From Candidimonas nitroreducens (GTDB taxonomy: Bacteria > Pseudomonadota > Gammaproteobacteria > Burkholderiales > Burkholderiaceae_B): a DNA stretch of 64,000 nucleotides. The number at the start of each line of letters is the position of its first letter. The first letter of the stretch is position 1. Made by a program: the position numbers and the translations under genes. The DNA lies in assembly GCF_002209565.1 (NCBI RefSeq), contig NZ_NJIH01000008.1:186001-250000 (forward strand), read 5' to 3'. Of the stretch, positions 9,702 through 15,874 are shown piece by piece. The notes under the pieces are model-generated. The model made no database searches, had not been told where the DNA came from, and saw only the letters and a list, made by a program, of their open reading frames with translations.

Positions 9702-10900
9702 GCGCGTCCGCCCGGCCGCCCGAAGTCTCAGCCGATTCCAACGACGCGCACTGGATGCGCCGGGCCATCGGCCTGGCCGAGAGCGTGCTGTACCTGACGG
9801 CGCCCAATCCCCGCGTCGGCTGCGTCATCGTGCGCGACGGACAGGTGCTGGGCGAGGGCGCCACCCAGGCCGTGGGCGGCCCGCATGCCGAAGTCATGGC
9901 GCTGCGCGACATGCAGGCCCGTGGGCACAGCGCCGCCGGCGCCACGGTTTATGTCACGCTGGAACCCTGCAGCCACCATGGCCGCACGCCTCCCTGCGTC
10001 GACGCCCTGATCGCCGCGCGCCCGGCGCGCGTGGTGGTCGCCATGACCGACCCTAATCCCCTCGTCGGTGGCAAGGGGCTGGCCCGCTTGCGGGCGGCCG
10101 GCATCCCGGTCAGCGCCGCGGTATGCGCCGAAGCAGCCCTGGCGCTCAACCCCGGCTTTGTCGCGCGCATGACCCGCCGCACGCCCTGGCTGTGGCTCAA
10201 GCTGGCCGCTTCCATGGACGGCCGCAGTGCCTTGCACAATGGCGCCTCGCAATGGATCACCGGCCCCGCCGCGCGCGCCGACGGCCATCATTGGCGGGCA
10301 CGCAGCTGCGTGGTTCTGACTGGCTCGGGCACCGTGCGCATCGACAATCCGCAGATGAATGTGCGCCACGTTCCGACACCGCGCCAGCCCATCCGGGCCA
10401 TCGTCGACACCCGCCTGGAAACTCCCGAAGACGCCCGCATCCTCGATGGCGGGCCGGTATGGATCTTCACCTGCCATGACGACGCGGCCAAGGCCCGGCG
10501 CCTGGAAGCGCGCAACGCCCGCGTCATCGTCCTGCCCTCGGTGCCGAGCCGGCCCGAGGCGCCCAACGGCAACTTGCGTGTCGACCTGGCCGCCATGCTG
10601 CGCTGGATGGGCGAACACGACGTCAACGAAGTCCACGCCGAGCCCGGATCCAAGCTCAGCGGCGCGCTGCTGCAATCGGGCTGCGTCGACGAATTGCTGC
10701 TGTACATGGCGCCCGTGCTGCTGGGCGATGCCCAGCCCATGGCACGGCTGCCTGCCCTGCAAAACCTGGACGATGCCCGGCGCTTCGAGTTCTTCGAGGC
10801 CACGCCTCTGGCGCCCGACCTGCGCATCCGCGCGCGCGTGACGCAGAACTGGCGCGAGCTGCTGCGCTGCGTGCAGCCCCCCGCCGGCCCAGGCGTCTAG
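9698..10900 (+). CDS. ribD: Bifunctional riboflavin deaminase/reductase RibD
   Basis: Two consecutive steps of riboflavin synthesis: deamination of the pyrimidine amino group, then reduction of the ribosyl side chain. The N-terminal deaminase domain (about 12-150) has the zinc motif HAE in [10 protein letters not shown] and [11 protein letters not shown]; the C-terminal reductase domain (about 155-390) includes [13 protein letters not shown] and [15 protein letters not shown]. At 400 residues it is slightly longer than the usual 360-380. The start overlaps the nrdR stop. It ends 361 bases before ribE. Confidence 0.95.
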   Translation: MSASARPPEVSADSNDAHWMRRAIGLAESVLYLTAPNPRVGCVIVRDGQVLGEGATQAVGGPHAEVMALRDMQARGHSAAGATVYVTLEPCSHHGRTPPCVDALIAARPARVVVAMTDPNPLVGGKGLARLRAAGIPVSAAVCAEAALALNPGFVARMTRRTPWLWLKLAASMDGRSALHNGASQWITGPAARADGHHWRARSCVVLTGSGTVRIDNPQMNVRHVPTPRQPIRAIVDTRLETPEDARILDGGPVWIFTCHDDAAKARRLEARNARVIVLPSVPSRPEAPNGNLRVDLAAMLRWMGEHDVNEVHAEPGSKLSGALLQSGCVDELLLYMAPVLLGDAQPMARLPALQNLDDARRFEFFEATPLAPDLRIRARVTQNWRELLRCVQPPAGPGV

Positions 10901-10909
10901 CGGCGCGGC

Positions 10910-10941
10910 GTCATTTCCCATTCGTGTCATTTCCCATTCAT
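10910..10941 (+). repeat. 16-bp tandem duplication downstream of ribD
   Basis: Two head-to-tail copies of a 16-base unit (gtcatttcccattcgt, then the same with one change) sit 9 bases after the ribD stop. It looks like a recent slippage duplication. No coding meaning is apparent. Confidence 0.75.
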
Positions 10942-11050
10942 AAGTGCCGCCGCGCAAACATCGTTGCACATGCCGCACAGGCTATCGCACCCATCAGCGC
11001 GCGGCGATTATGCGTAGTGGCATTGAGGTCGCCAGAGATCATCAAACTCG

Positions 11051-11123
11051 TCACTGTGCGCAGCGACCATGGACGCGGCGACTCGCCTGAGCCCGGCTGT
11101 GCCCGCCCACCCGCGCACAGTGA
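11051..11123 (+). promoter_or_regulatory. Long-range inverted repeat in the ribE leader
   Basis: Perfect 11-base arms (tcactgtgcgc at 11051-11061, its complement at 11113-11123) are separated by 51 bases, and lie 139 bases upstream of ribE in a 361-base non-coding gap (10901-11261). As RNA this would form a closed structural domain. I searched the gap by eye for the conserved FMN (RFN) riboswitch segments and did not find them. No terminator-like T run follows the second arm. Whether this is a leader structure or a chance repeat is unknown; the rest of the gap holds nothing else that I can support. Confidence 0.4.
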
Positions 11124-11261
11124 TTAGGGCGCTGCGGCAATGCTATATTTTGCCCTGGGCAGCAAGGTTTTTAGGCCATTGGTATTTCGCCGCTGCGCGA
11201 TGCCGGGCCGGTATCAGTAGCGGGCCGCGCACTGCGTTCCCGGCCACACAGGATGACGAAT

Positions 11262-11888
11262 ATGTTTACAGGTATCGTGGCCGCCGTCGGCCTCATCGAG
11301 AAGGTCGAGCCGCTGCGCGCGGACAGGGCGGATGCCGGGGTGCGCCTGCGCATCAGGGCACCGGAACTGCCCCTGGAACATAGCCGGCTGGGCGACTCCA
11401 TCGCCATCCAGGGGGCCTGCATGACCGTGGTCGATTTGCGCGAAGACGGCTTCGAAGTCGACGTTTCACGCGAAAGCCTGAACCGCACCGTGGGCCTGGA
11501 CGCACCCGGCGAGGTCAACCTCGAGCATGCCCTGAAGCTGGGCGACGCCCTGGGCGGGCATCTGGTGTCCGGCCACGTCGACGGCCTGGGCGCCGTCACG
11601 CATTTCAAACCCGTGGGCGAATCCTGGGATCTGCGCATCGACGTGCCGGCCCAGCTGGCCAAATATCTGGCCTACAAGGGCTCGATTACCGTCAACGGCG
11701 TGAGCCTGACCGTGAACCAGGTCGACGACCATGCCCGCGGCTGCGAAATCCGCATCAACCTGATTCCGCACACGGTGCAGGTCACCACCCTCAAGCACCT
11801 GAAGCCCGGCAGCGCCGTCAACCTGGAAATCGACATGATCGCCCGCTACGTCGAGCGGATGATGGCAACCACGGCCATCCCGGCCTGA
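11262..11888 (+). CDS. ribE: Riboflavin synthase, alpha subunit type
   Basis: Converts two molecules of 6,7-dimethyl-8-ribityllumazine into riboflavin plus a pyrimidine. The 208-residue protein has the two tandem lumazine-binding barrels (about 1-97 and 98-195) and the diagnostic MFTGIVAAVG start; both barrels carry the expected repeats (SIAIQGACMTV and SITVNGVSLTV). An ATG nine bases upstream (11253) is in frame, but a CACAGGA ribosome site is spaced for 11262 and the family starts there. It is last of the rib genes here; ribBA and ribH are not in the window. Confidence 0.95.
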   Translation: MFTGIVAAVGLIEKVEPLRADRADAGVRLRIRAPELPLEHSRLGDSIAIQGACMTVVDLREDGFEVDVSRESLNRTVGLDAPGEVNLEHALKLGDALGGHLVSGHVDGLGAVTHFKPVGESWDLRIDVPAQLAKYLAYKGSITVNGVSLTVNQVDDHARGCEIRINLIPHTVQVTTLKHLKPGSAVNLEIDMIARYVERMMATTAIPA

Positions 11889-11934
11889 GCCGCACCCCGC
11901 CGAGGCCTGGGGCCTGGATAAGGGCGGATTCTGT

Positions 11935-11940
11935 TAGAAT
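11935..11940 (+). promoter_or_regulatory. Candidate -10 element of the tRNA-Ser gene
   Basis: The hexamer tagaat sits 40 bases upstream of the mature tRNA-Ser, a normal distance for a stable-RNA promoter. I see no convincing -35 hexamer at the expected place, so this is a weak call. Confidence 0.35.
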
Positions 11941-11979
11941 AGCGGACTTCGCGCGTTTTCCCGGAAAATGCGCAGGCAA

Positions 11980-12070
11980 GGACAGGTGGCCGAGTGGTTG
12001 AAGGCGCACGCCTGGAAAGCGTGTATACGTGAATAGCGTATCGGGGGTTCGAATCCCCCCTTGTCCGCCA
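11980..12070 (+). tRNA. tRNA-Ser (anticodon GGA)
   Basis: A 91-base class II tRNA including an encoded CCA. Acceptor ggacagg (11980-11986) pairs with cttgtcc; the anticodon stem cacgc/gcgtg (12007-12011, 12019-12023) encloses loop ctggaaa with anticodon GGA at 12014-12016; a long variable arm and the ggttcgaatcc T-loop follow. It reads UCC and UCU. The 3' end borders an integrase relic, so it has served as an attachment site for a mobile element. Confidence 0.97.
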
Positions 12071-12101
12071 GGAATTAGTCTACAGCAGTCTACTACCGTA
12101 T

Positions 12102-12139
12102 AAAAAGCCCGCATGGTTATTGGCCTTGCGGGCTTTTTT
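12102..12139 (+). terminator. Rho-independent terminator after tRNA-Ser
   Basis: A 12-bp stem (12102-12113 with 12127-12138) with A-run and T-run flanks, able to work in both directions. It ends the tRNA-Ser transcript before the integrase relic. Confidence 0.85.
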
Positions 12140-12150
12140 ACCATCATAGA

Positions 12151-12184
12151 ACGGTATTTTTGACGGTATATGGAAATACCGTCA
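12151..12184 (+). repeat. Repeated acggtat motifs, probable integrase arm sites
   Basis: A perfect 9-base inverted repeat (tgacggtat at 12161-12169 and ataccgtca at 12176-12184) with an additional direct copy acggtat at 12151 and a related taccgta at about 12095. They lie between a tRNA 3' end and a decayed integrase gene, where arm-type sites of P4-like integrases are found. The link to the integrase is inferred from position only. Confidence 0.45.
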
Positions 12185-12198
12185 CGCGAGATACCATC

Positions 12199-12452
12199 AT
12201 GAAGCTATCGGATATAGCCGCCCGACAGGCCAAGCCGAAGGAAAAACGGCTGCACCAAGGCTATCGAGAAGCGTAGAACCCTGAACATCGCCGAGCGCTA
12301 GTTGCAGAAATGCAGTCAGGTCATGCGCTACGCCGTGGCCAACGACTTTGCCGAGCGGCCGACAATGATGCTTGTATCTGAAGCCGAGAGCCAAGATGAT
12401 GCAGGCCTGGGGCGACTACCTGGGAGCGCTGCGGATAAGTAACGTAGTGTCC
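12199..12452 (+). pseudogene. Relic of a P4-like tyrosine integrase
   Basis: Three recognisable pieces of one integrase gene survive with stops, frame changes and large internal deletions. The start MKLSDIAARQAKPKEK (12199-12246) is the classical N-terminus of tRNA-targeting P4-type integrases and runs into a stop at 12274-12276. A central piece reading LQKCSQVMRYAVANDFAER (about 12302-12358) follows, preceded by an in-frame TAG. A C-terminal piece KMMQAWGDYLGALR (about 12393-12434) matches the usual integrase tail. A functional gene would be about 1.2 kb; this is about 250 bases. No catalytic Arg/His/Tyr region is left, so it is inactive. Confidence 0.8.
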
Positions 12453-12518
12453 ATGCGCGGGGCCTGTGCGCGACTACTTTCGATGGCTTCAGGTGAAGAA
12501 GAGGCTGTCCGTTGATGG

Positions 12519-12542
12519 TTTTGTAACGTATAATACACAAAA
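12519..12542 (+). promoter_or_regulatory. Promoter and operator of the toxin-antitoxin operon
   Basis: A perfect tataat (-10) lies at 12529-12534 inside an interrupted palindrome with arms ttttgt (12519-12524) and acaaaa (12537-12542). The toxin ATG begins at 12543, so a start site 6-8 bases after the -10 would give a message with almost no leader. The palindrome over the -10 fits autorepression by the antitoxin, as is usual for such modules. The -35 is not clear. Confidence 0.55.
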
Positions 12543-12872
12543 ATGTACCAGGCAATCGAGTACCTCAATTCCGAAGGGAAAGGCCCCTACAGGGAATGGC
12601 TGCTTGCATTGGTTGATCGGCGGGCCCGTGCGCGCATCCTGACGCGCATCAACCGCATGGAGGCGGGCAACTTCGGCGACTGCAAGCCCTTGGCCTCCGG
12701 CGTGTGGGAATTGCGCATCGACTGGGGGCCCGGCTACCGCGTGTATTACGCTCAGGCCGGACGGCGCCTCATTCTGTTGCTGGCCGGGGGCGACAAGCGC
12801 AAGCAGCAAGCCGATATCGACGCAGCCATTTCTTACTGGAAAGACTGGCAAGACCGGGAAAAATCATCATGA
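12543..12872 (+). CDS. RelE/ParE-superfamily toxin (HI1419-like)
   Basis: A 109-residue protein of the phage-derived Gp49/HigB-like killer group. Family members cut mRNA at the ribosome. Visible features are the ARARILTRINRMEAGNFGDCKPL segment broken over two helices, the WELRIDWGPGYRVYY core strand pair and a basic KRKQQADID helix, all as in HI1419-type proteins. It has no Shine-Dalgarno sequence and starts immediately after its promoter. The partner antitoxin gene follows with a four-base overlap (ATGA); toxin-first order is typical of this subtype. It sits beside an integrase relic, which suggests acquisition with that element. Confidence 0.88.
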   Translation: MYQAIEYLNSEGKGPYREWLLALVDRRARARILTRINRMEAGNFGDCKPLASGVWELRIDWGPGYRVYYAQAGRRLILLLAGGDKRKQQADIDAAISYWKDWQDREKSS

Positions 12873-13201
12873 CCACACACCGTACCCCAACAAGCCGCCC
12901 CCATGACGAGACGGTCATCGACATGCTGCGCGACGATCCCGAATTTGTGGACGAGTACTTGGCAGCGGCTTTGGATGAAATCGATCAGCCCGGCGGGCAG
13001 GCCGCGCTATTGGCTGCCTTGCGTCATGTGGCCGAGGCCCAGGGTATGGCCAATGTGGCCCAGAAAGCGGGTATTCCACGCGAAAGCCTGTACCGCGCCT
13101 TGTCTTCCAAGGGCAACCCCACCATCAAAACCTTGCTGGCCGTGATCAACGGCGCAGGCCTGCACTTGGCCGTGACCCGCGCTGAACATTCTCCAGCTTG
13201 A
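12869..13201 (+). CDS. HTH antitoxin of the toxin-antitoxin pair (HI1420-like)
   Basis: A 110-residue DNA-binding antidote protein. The C-terminal half holds an XRE-type helix-turn-helix with the subtype hallmark AGIPRESLYRALSSKGNP and TIKTLLAVINGAGLHL; the acidic N-terminal part (DMLRDDPEFVDEYLAAALDE) is the likely toxin-binding region. It starts inside the toxin stop codon, so synthesis of both proteins is coupled. It should neutralise the toxin and repress the shared promoter at 12519-12542. Both genes look intact. Confidence 0.88.
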   Translation: MTTHRTPTSRPHDETVIDMLRDDPEFVDEYLAAALDEIDQPGGQAALLAALRHVAEAQGMANVAQKAGIPRESLYRALSSKGNPTIKTLLAVINGAGLHLAVTRAEHSPA

Positions 13202-13312
13202 CCTCTTACGCTAACACCGAGCCCGACGGGGCGAAAAGCCGGAACGCCTATCGGCCCGGTGCTGGCACCTATTTAGATGAGCGGCGTAGATGGGCGGCGC
13301 ACAGATGAGCGT

Positions 13313-13525
13313 ATGAAATTCATATCTCTGGGTGAATTGGTGGGAGTGGGCGTCGAGATAAAAAGGCGGAAATTCACACCTCCGCCACAATCAGCGCAGG
13401 ACGCGAAAATTAGGGAAATCGATGCATTTTCTGAGGTGGCGTCACTGAGGTGGCGTCAGTTATACATCCAGCCATTCACAATGCACGAGCCCTTGCCAGG
13501 AATTTCCATCATTGCTGAACGATAG
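13313..13525 (+). CDS. Doubtful short reading frame in the island remnant
   Basis: A 70-codon frame beginning MKFISLGELVGVGVEIK with no recognisable domain. The surrounding 500 bases (13202-13703) between the antitoxin and the lipoate genes hold no other gene. The frame contains a 14-base perfect tandem duplication (13431-13458) that shifts the reading frame, so what is visible may be a broken gene. There is no clear ribosome site. I list it only as the best candidate in this gap. Confidence 0.2.
   Translation: MKFISLGELVGVGVEIKRRKFTPPPQSAQDAKIREIDAFSEVASLRWRQLYIQPFTMHEPLPGISIIAER
13431..13458 (+). repeat. 14-bp perfect tandem duplication
   Basis: Two adjacent identical copies of ctgaggtggcgtca (13431-13444 and 13445-13458). 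The unit length is not a multiple of three, so gain or loss of a copy changes the frame of any gene here. Confidence 0.85.
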
Positions 13526-13703
13526 CGAACCGAACCTGCCCTGCATCGTGCAAGCACGAGACTGCGGCGGGTTTTTCTTTGCCTGTTTGGGGCTTCATCG
13601 ATCTCGGCATGGGTATGTCGCCGGCCAGTGGCAATAGCGCTCATAATGCACAGTATTGCCGTCGGTGTCGACGGCGCGGGTGTGTTGGACGGAACCAAGA
13701 GCG

Positions 13704-14015
13704 ATGATCAGGCAGGATGACACAGGCGTTGAGGCCCTGCGGCATGGGGAATACAAGATTCCCGGCGGCAAGCTGGTGGTGGTAGACCTGCGTGTGGCGC
13801 AGGGCCGGCTGCGGGACGTGCAATTGTCGGGTGACTTTTTTCTCGAGCCCCCGGAAGTCCTGGATGCGATCAATGCGGCGCTGGTCGGCCTGCCGAGCGA
13901 TGCAGGCGCGACGGCGCTGGAAGCGGCGGTGCGGGCCGCGCTGGGGCCGGATGTCGTCATGTACGGCATCACGGTCGAGGGTATTGCGGTGGTCGTGCAA
14001 AGGGCGCTGGCATGA
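13704..14015 (+). CDS. Lipoate ligase accessory subunit (LplA C-terminal-like)
   Basis: A 103-residue stand-alone version of the accessory domain that in E. coli forms the C-terminus of LplA and helps to make lipoyl-AMP. Features seen: EYKIPGGKLVVVDLRV, the RLRDVQLSGDFFLEPPEVLDAINAAL core split over strand and helix, and a C-terminal hydrophobic segment. It starts at the ATG at 13704, following a purine-rich stretch, and its stop overlaps the start of the catalytic subunit gene by four bases (ATGA). Together they would form a bipartite lipoate-protein ligase as described for Thermoplasma (LplA plus LplB). Confidence 0.8.
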   Translation: MIRQDDTGVEALRHGEYKIPGGKLVVVDLRVAQGRLRDVQLSGDFFLEPPEVLDAINAALVGLPSDAGATALEAAVRAALGPDVVMYGITVEGIAVVVQRALA

Positions 14016-14800
14016 GCGGCGAGACGAAACGCAGCGAATGGGCCGACCACGATTGGCAGCTGATCCACGACGCGCCGCAAATGCCTTTGCAGCATATGGC
14101 CTTGGATCAGGTACTGCTGGAGGAGGTGGCGGCGGGGCGGCGCGCGCCTACCCTGCGCATCTGGGAGTGGGCCGCGCCCGCGGTGGTGATCGGGATCTTC
14201 CAGTCGCTCAGGAACGAGGTCGACGCCGCTGCTGCCGGCCAGCTCGGCATACAGGTCGTGCGCCGCATCAGCGGCGGGGGTGCGATGTTCATCGAGCCCG
14301 GCAATACCATCACTTATTCAATCTACGCGCCCGAGTCGCTGGTGGCGGGCATGAGTTTTCGCGATGCCTACGCCTATATGGATGCGTTCGTGCTGGAGGC
14401 GCTGGGCGAGCTGGGCATCAAGGCCTGGTATCAACCCCTGAACGACATCACCTCGGAGGGCGGCAAGATCGGTGGTGCCGCGCAGGCGCGCCGGGGCGGC
14501 GCCGTGCTGCATCATGTGACCATGGCCTATGACATCGATGCAGTGAAGATGCTGCAGGTCTTGCGCATAGGACGCGAAAAATTGTCCGACAAGGGTATCC
14601 AGTCAGTGGCCAAGCGGGTCGATCCGCTGCACAGCCAGACTGGCCTGCCGCGCGAGACAATCATAAGCCGCATGGTAGATACCTTTCGCCGCCGCAATGG
14701 CTTGAGCCCCAGCGCCTTGTCTCCGACCGAATTGGCGGCGGCCGAGCGCCTGATCGGGGAAAAATTCGGCACCGAAGCCTGGCTGGCCAAGGTGCCTTAA
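14012..14800 (+). CDS. lplA: Lipoate-protein ligase, catalytic subunit
   Basis: Attaches lipoate (through lipoyl-AMP) to the lipoyl domains of 2-oxoacid dehydrogenases and GcvH. The 262-residue protein contains only the BPL/LPL catalytic domain: RRISGGGAMF (84-93, the adenylate loop), an NDITSEG segment and the invariant lysine Lys152 in GGKIGGAAQ, then a conserved HVTMAYDID strand. It lacks the accessory C-terminal domain, which is supplied by the overlapping upstream gene. Without the accessory protein, an activity limited to octanoyl or lipoyl transfer is also possible. Confidence 0.85.
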   Translation: MSGETKRSEWADHDWQLIHDAPQMPLQHMALDQVLLEEVAAGRRAPTLRIWEWAAPAVVIGIFQSLRNEVDAAAAGQLGIQVVRRISGGGAMFIEPGNTITYSIYAPESLVAGMSFRDAYAYMDAFVLEALGELGIKAWYQPLNDITSEGGKIGGAAQARRGGAVLHHVTMAYDIDAVKMLQVLRIGREKLSDKGIQSVAKRVDPLHSQTGLPRETIISRMVDTFRRRNGLSPSALSPTELAAAERLIGEKFGTEAWLAKVP

Positions 14801-14891
14801 GAGGGAGTGAGGGCGCCTGCCGGCGTCCAGAGGGCTTGATTGATCCCTGCCGACGCTTGGTGAGCCTGGCGGGCGCCGCACGCTGGCGCGT

Positions 14892-15098
14892 TCACCATCG
14901 ATATGGGGGGGTCATATGGCGCCTGCCCCGCCCCGCCTGGGATCTGAAGCGGGCTATCTGGCCGGAAGCCCGGTGCCTGCCCGCGGCTGGCGAGGGCACG
15001 ATGCCGATATCGCGGTCATTCCAGGCTATTGCCAGCACTAGCGCCATCAGCATGGCACCGGCTGCATACAGAACGAATGGGATCAAATCGCTGGTCAT
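14892..15098 (-). CDS. Small single-pass membrane protein
   Basis: A 68-codon frame starting MTSDLIPFVLYAAGAM, with one hydrophobic helix (about residues 4-25) and a basic Arg-rich tail. An AAGGGTGA ribosome site stands just before the ATG. No family is recognised. It heads towards the 3' end of lplA and is part of a run of short minus-strand genes up to csbD. I am not certain that it is translated. Confidence 0.4.
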   Translation of the reverse strand: MTSDLIPFVLYAAGAMLMALVLAIAWNDRDIGIVPSPAAGRHRASGQIARFRSQAGRGRRHMTPPYRW

Positions 15099-15240
15099 GG
15101 CTCACCCTTTTGGTTTGCGGCTGTCCGGCCATCCGCTGCTCCGTTCGGCTGGTCAACGATCAGCAAATACAGAACTTGGGATACCGGCCAGCGTCTGAAT
15201 CGATAAGCGTTCGACGTGTGGATTCAATGGGCCGCCGCTT

Positions 15241-15280
15241 GCTGCATTTCGGCATTTCGGCATTGCTGCATTGTGGCAGC
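15241..15280 (+). repeat. Octamer tandem repeat (gctgcatt/tcggcatt)
   Basis: Four 8-base units in perfect register (gctgcatt, tcggcatt, tcggcatt, gctgcatt; 15241-15272) followed by a decayed fifth. The same gctgcatt octamer is repeated at 32223-32253 upstream of the autotransporter. The repeat is intergenic here, between two small minus-strand frames. Confidence 0.7.
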
Positions 15281-15299
15281 GACGCGGCGGCCCATGCAC

Positions 15300-15389
15300 T
15301 CACTGCCCGTAGCGGCTCTTCGCGTCCGCGATGTACAGCAGAGCGGCCGCGGCCAGCGGCTTCACGATGTATGGGTTCTTGGGATGCAT
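15300..15389 (-). CDS. Candidate 29-residue small protein
   Basis: A 29-codon frame from ATG 15389 to TGA 15300 (MHPKNPYIVKPLAAAALLY, ending in IADAKSRYGQ), preceded by an AGGAG ribosome site at ideal spacing. The middle is a short hydrophobic helix flanked by basic residues, so it may be a membrane-associated micro-protein. It is found between csbD and the 68-residue frame on the same strand. The evidence is the ribosome site plus codon bias; no family is recognised. Confidence 0.4.
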   Translation of the reverse strand: MHPKNPYIVKPLAAAALLYIADAKSRYGQ

Positions 15390-15462
15390 TTCTTGCTCCT
15401 GGAATAACGATCGTAGTAGCCGCGAGAGCGGACGCCCGCGCCCGCACCTCTCGCGCGGGTCG

Positions 15463-15648
15463 TCAGCGCTTGTCGAGCGCGTCGCGCACTTCGTCTTTGG
15501 CTTCCCCGACTTTGCGCTGCACTTTGCCCACGGCCTTCTCGGCCTTGCCGCGTGCTTCGGTATCGTGATTGCCGGTGGCCTTGCCGACGGTTTCCTTGAC
15601 GGAGCCTTTTATTTCTTTGGCCGTGCCCTTGATGCGATCGCTGTCCAT
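15463..15648 (-). CDS. CsbD-family stress protein
   Basis: A 61-residue, highly charged, fully helical protein: MDSDRIKGTAKEIKGSVKE and repeated GKA segments are the hallmark of the CsbD-like (UPF0337) family. Members are abundant in general or envelope stress; the molecular function is not known. A good AGGAGTG ribosome site precedes the ATG. The 226 bases between its start and the next gene (15649-15874) carry no gene that I can support and probably its promoter. Confidence 0.92.
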   Translation of the reverse strand: MDSDRIKGTAKEIKGSVKETVGKATGNHDTEARGKAEKAVGKVQRKVGEAKDEVRDALDKR

Positions 15649-15874
15649 GTTGCACTCCTGGTGAGTTGAGACGCGTGATCCGCCGCAACCGGAGCTTGGC
15701 GGCCGATGGGTTCGGGGCCGCTGCCTCGGTTCGGGGATGTGTCAACTGTACGGATGAGTGCCACGGCGCGGAAGGCTGTGCCGCACTAGATGCACTAGTA
15801 TTTTTTGACGTTTCTTTTTGTTGGGTGTGTTACGTAATGTGCGCCGGCCTTCGGCCGCGGGCTGTGGCCCATGG

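Noticed and set aside
10901-11261. FMN riboswitch before ribE
   Set aside because: None of the conserved RFN segments could be found by eye; in this bacterial group the element is usually at ribBA.
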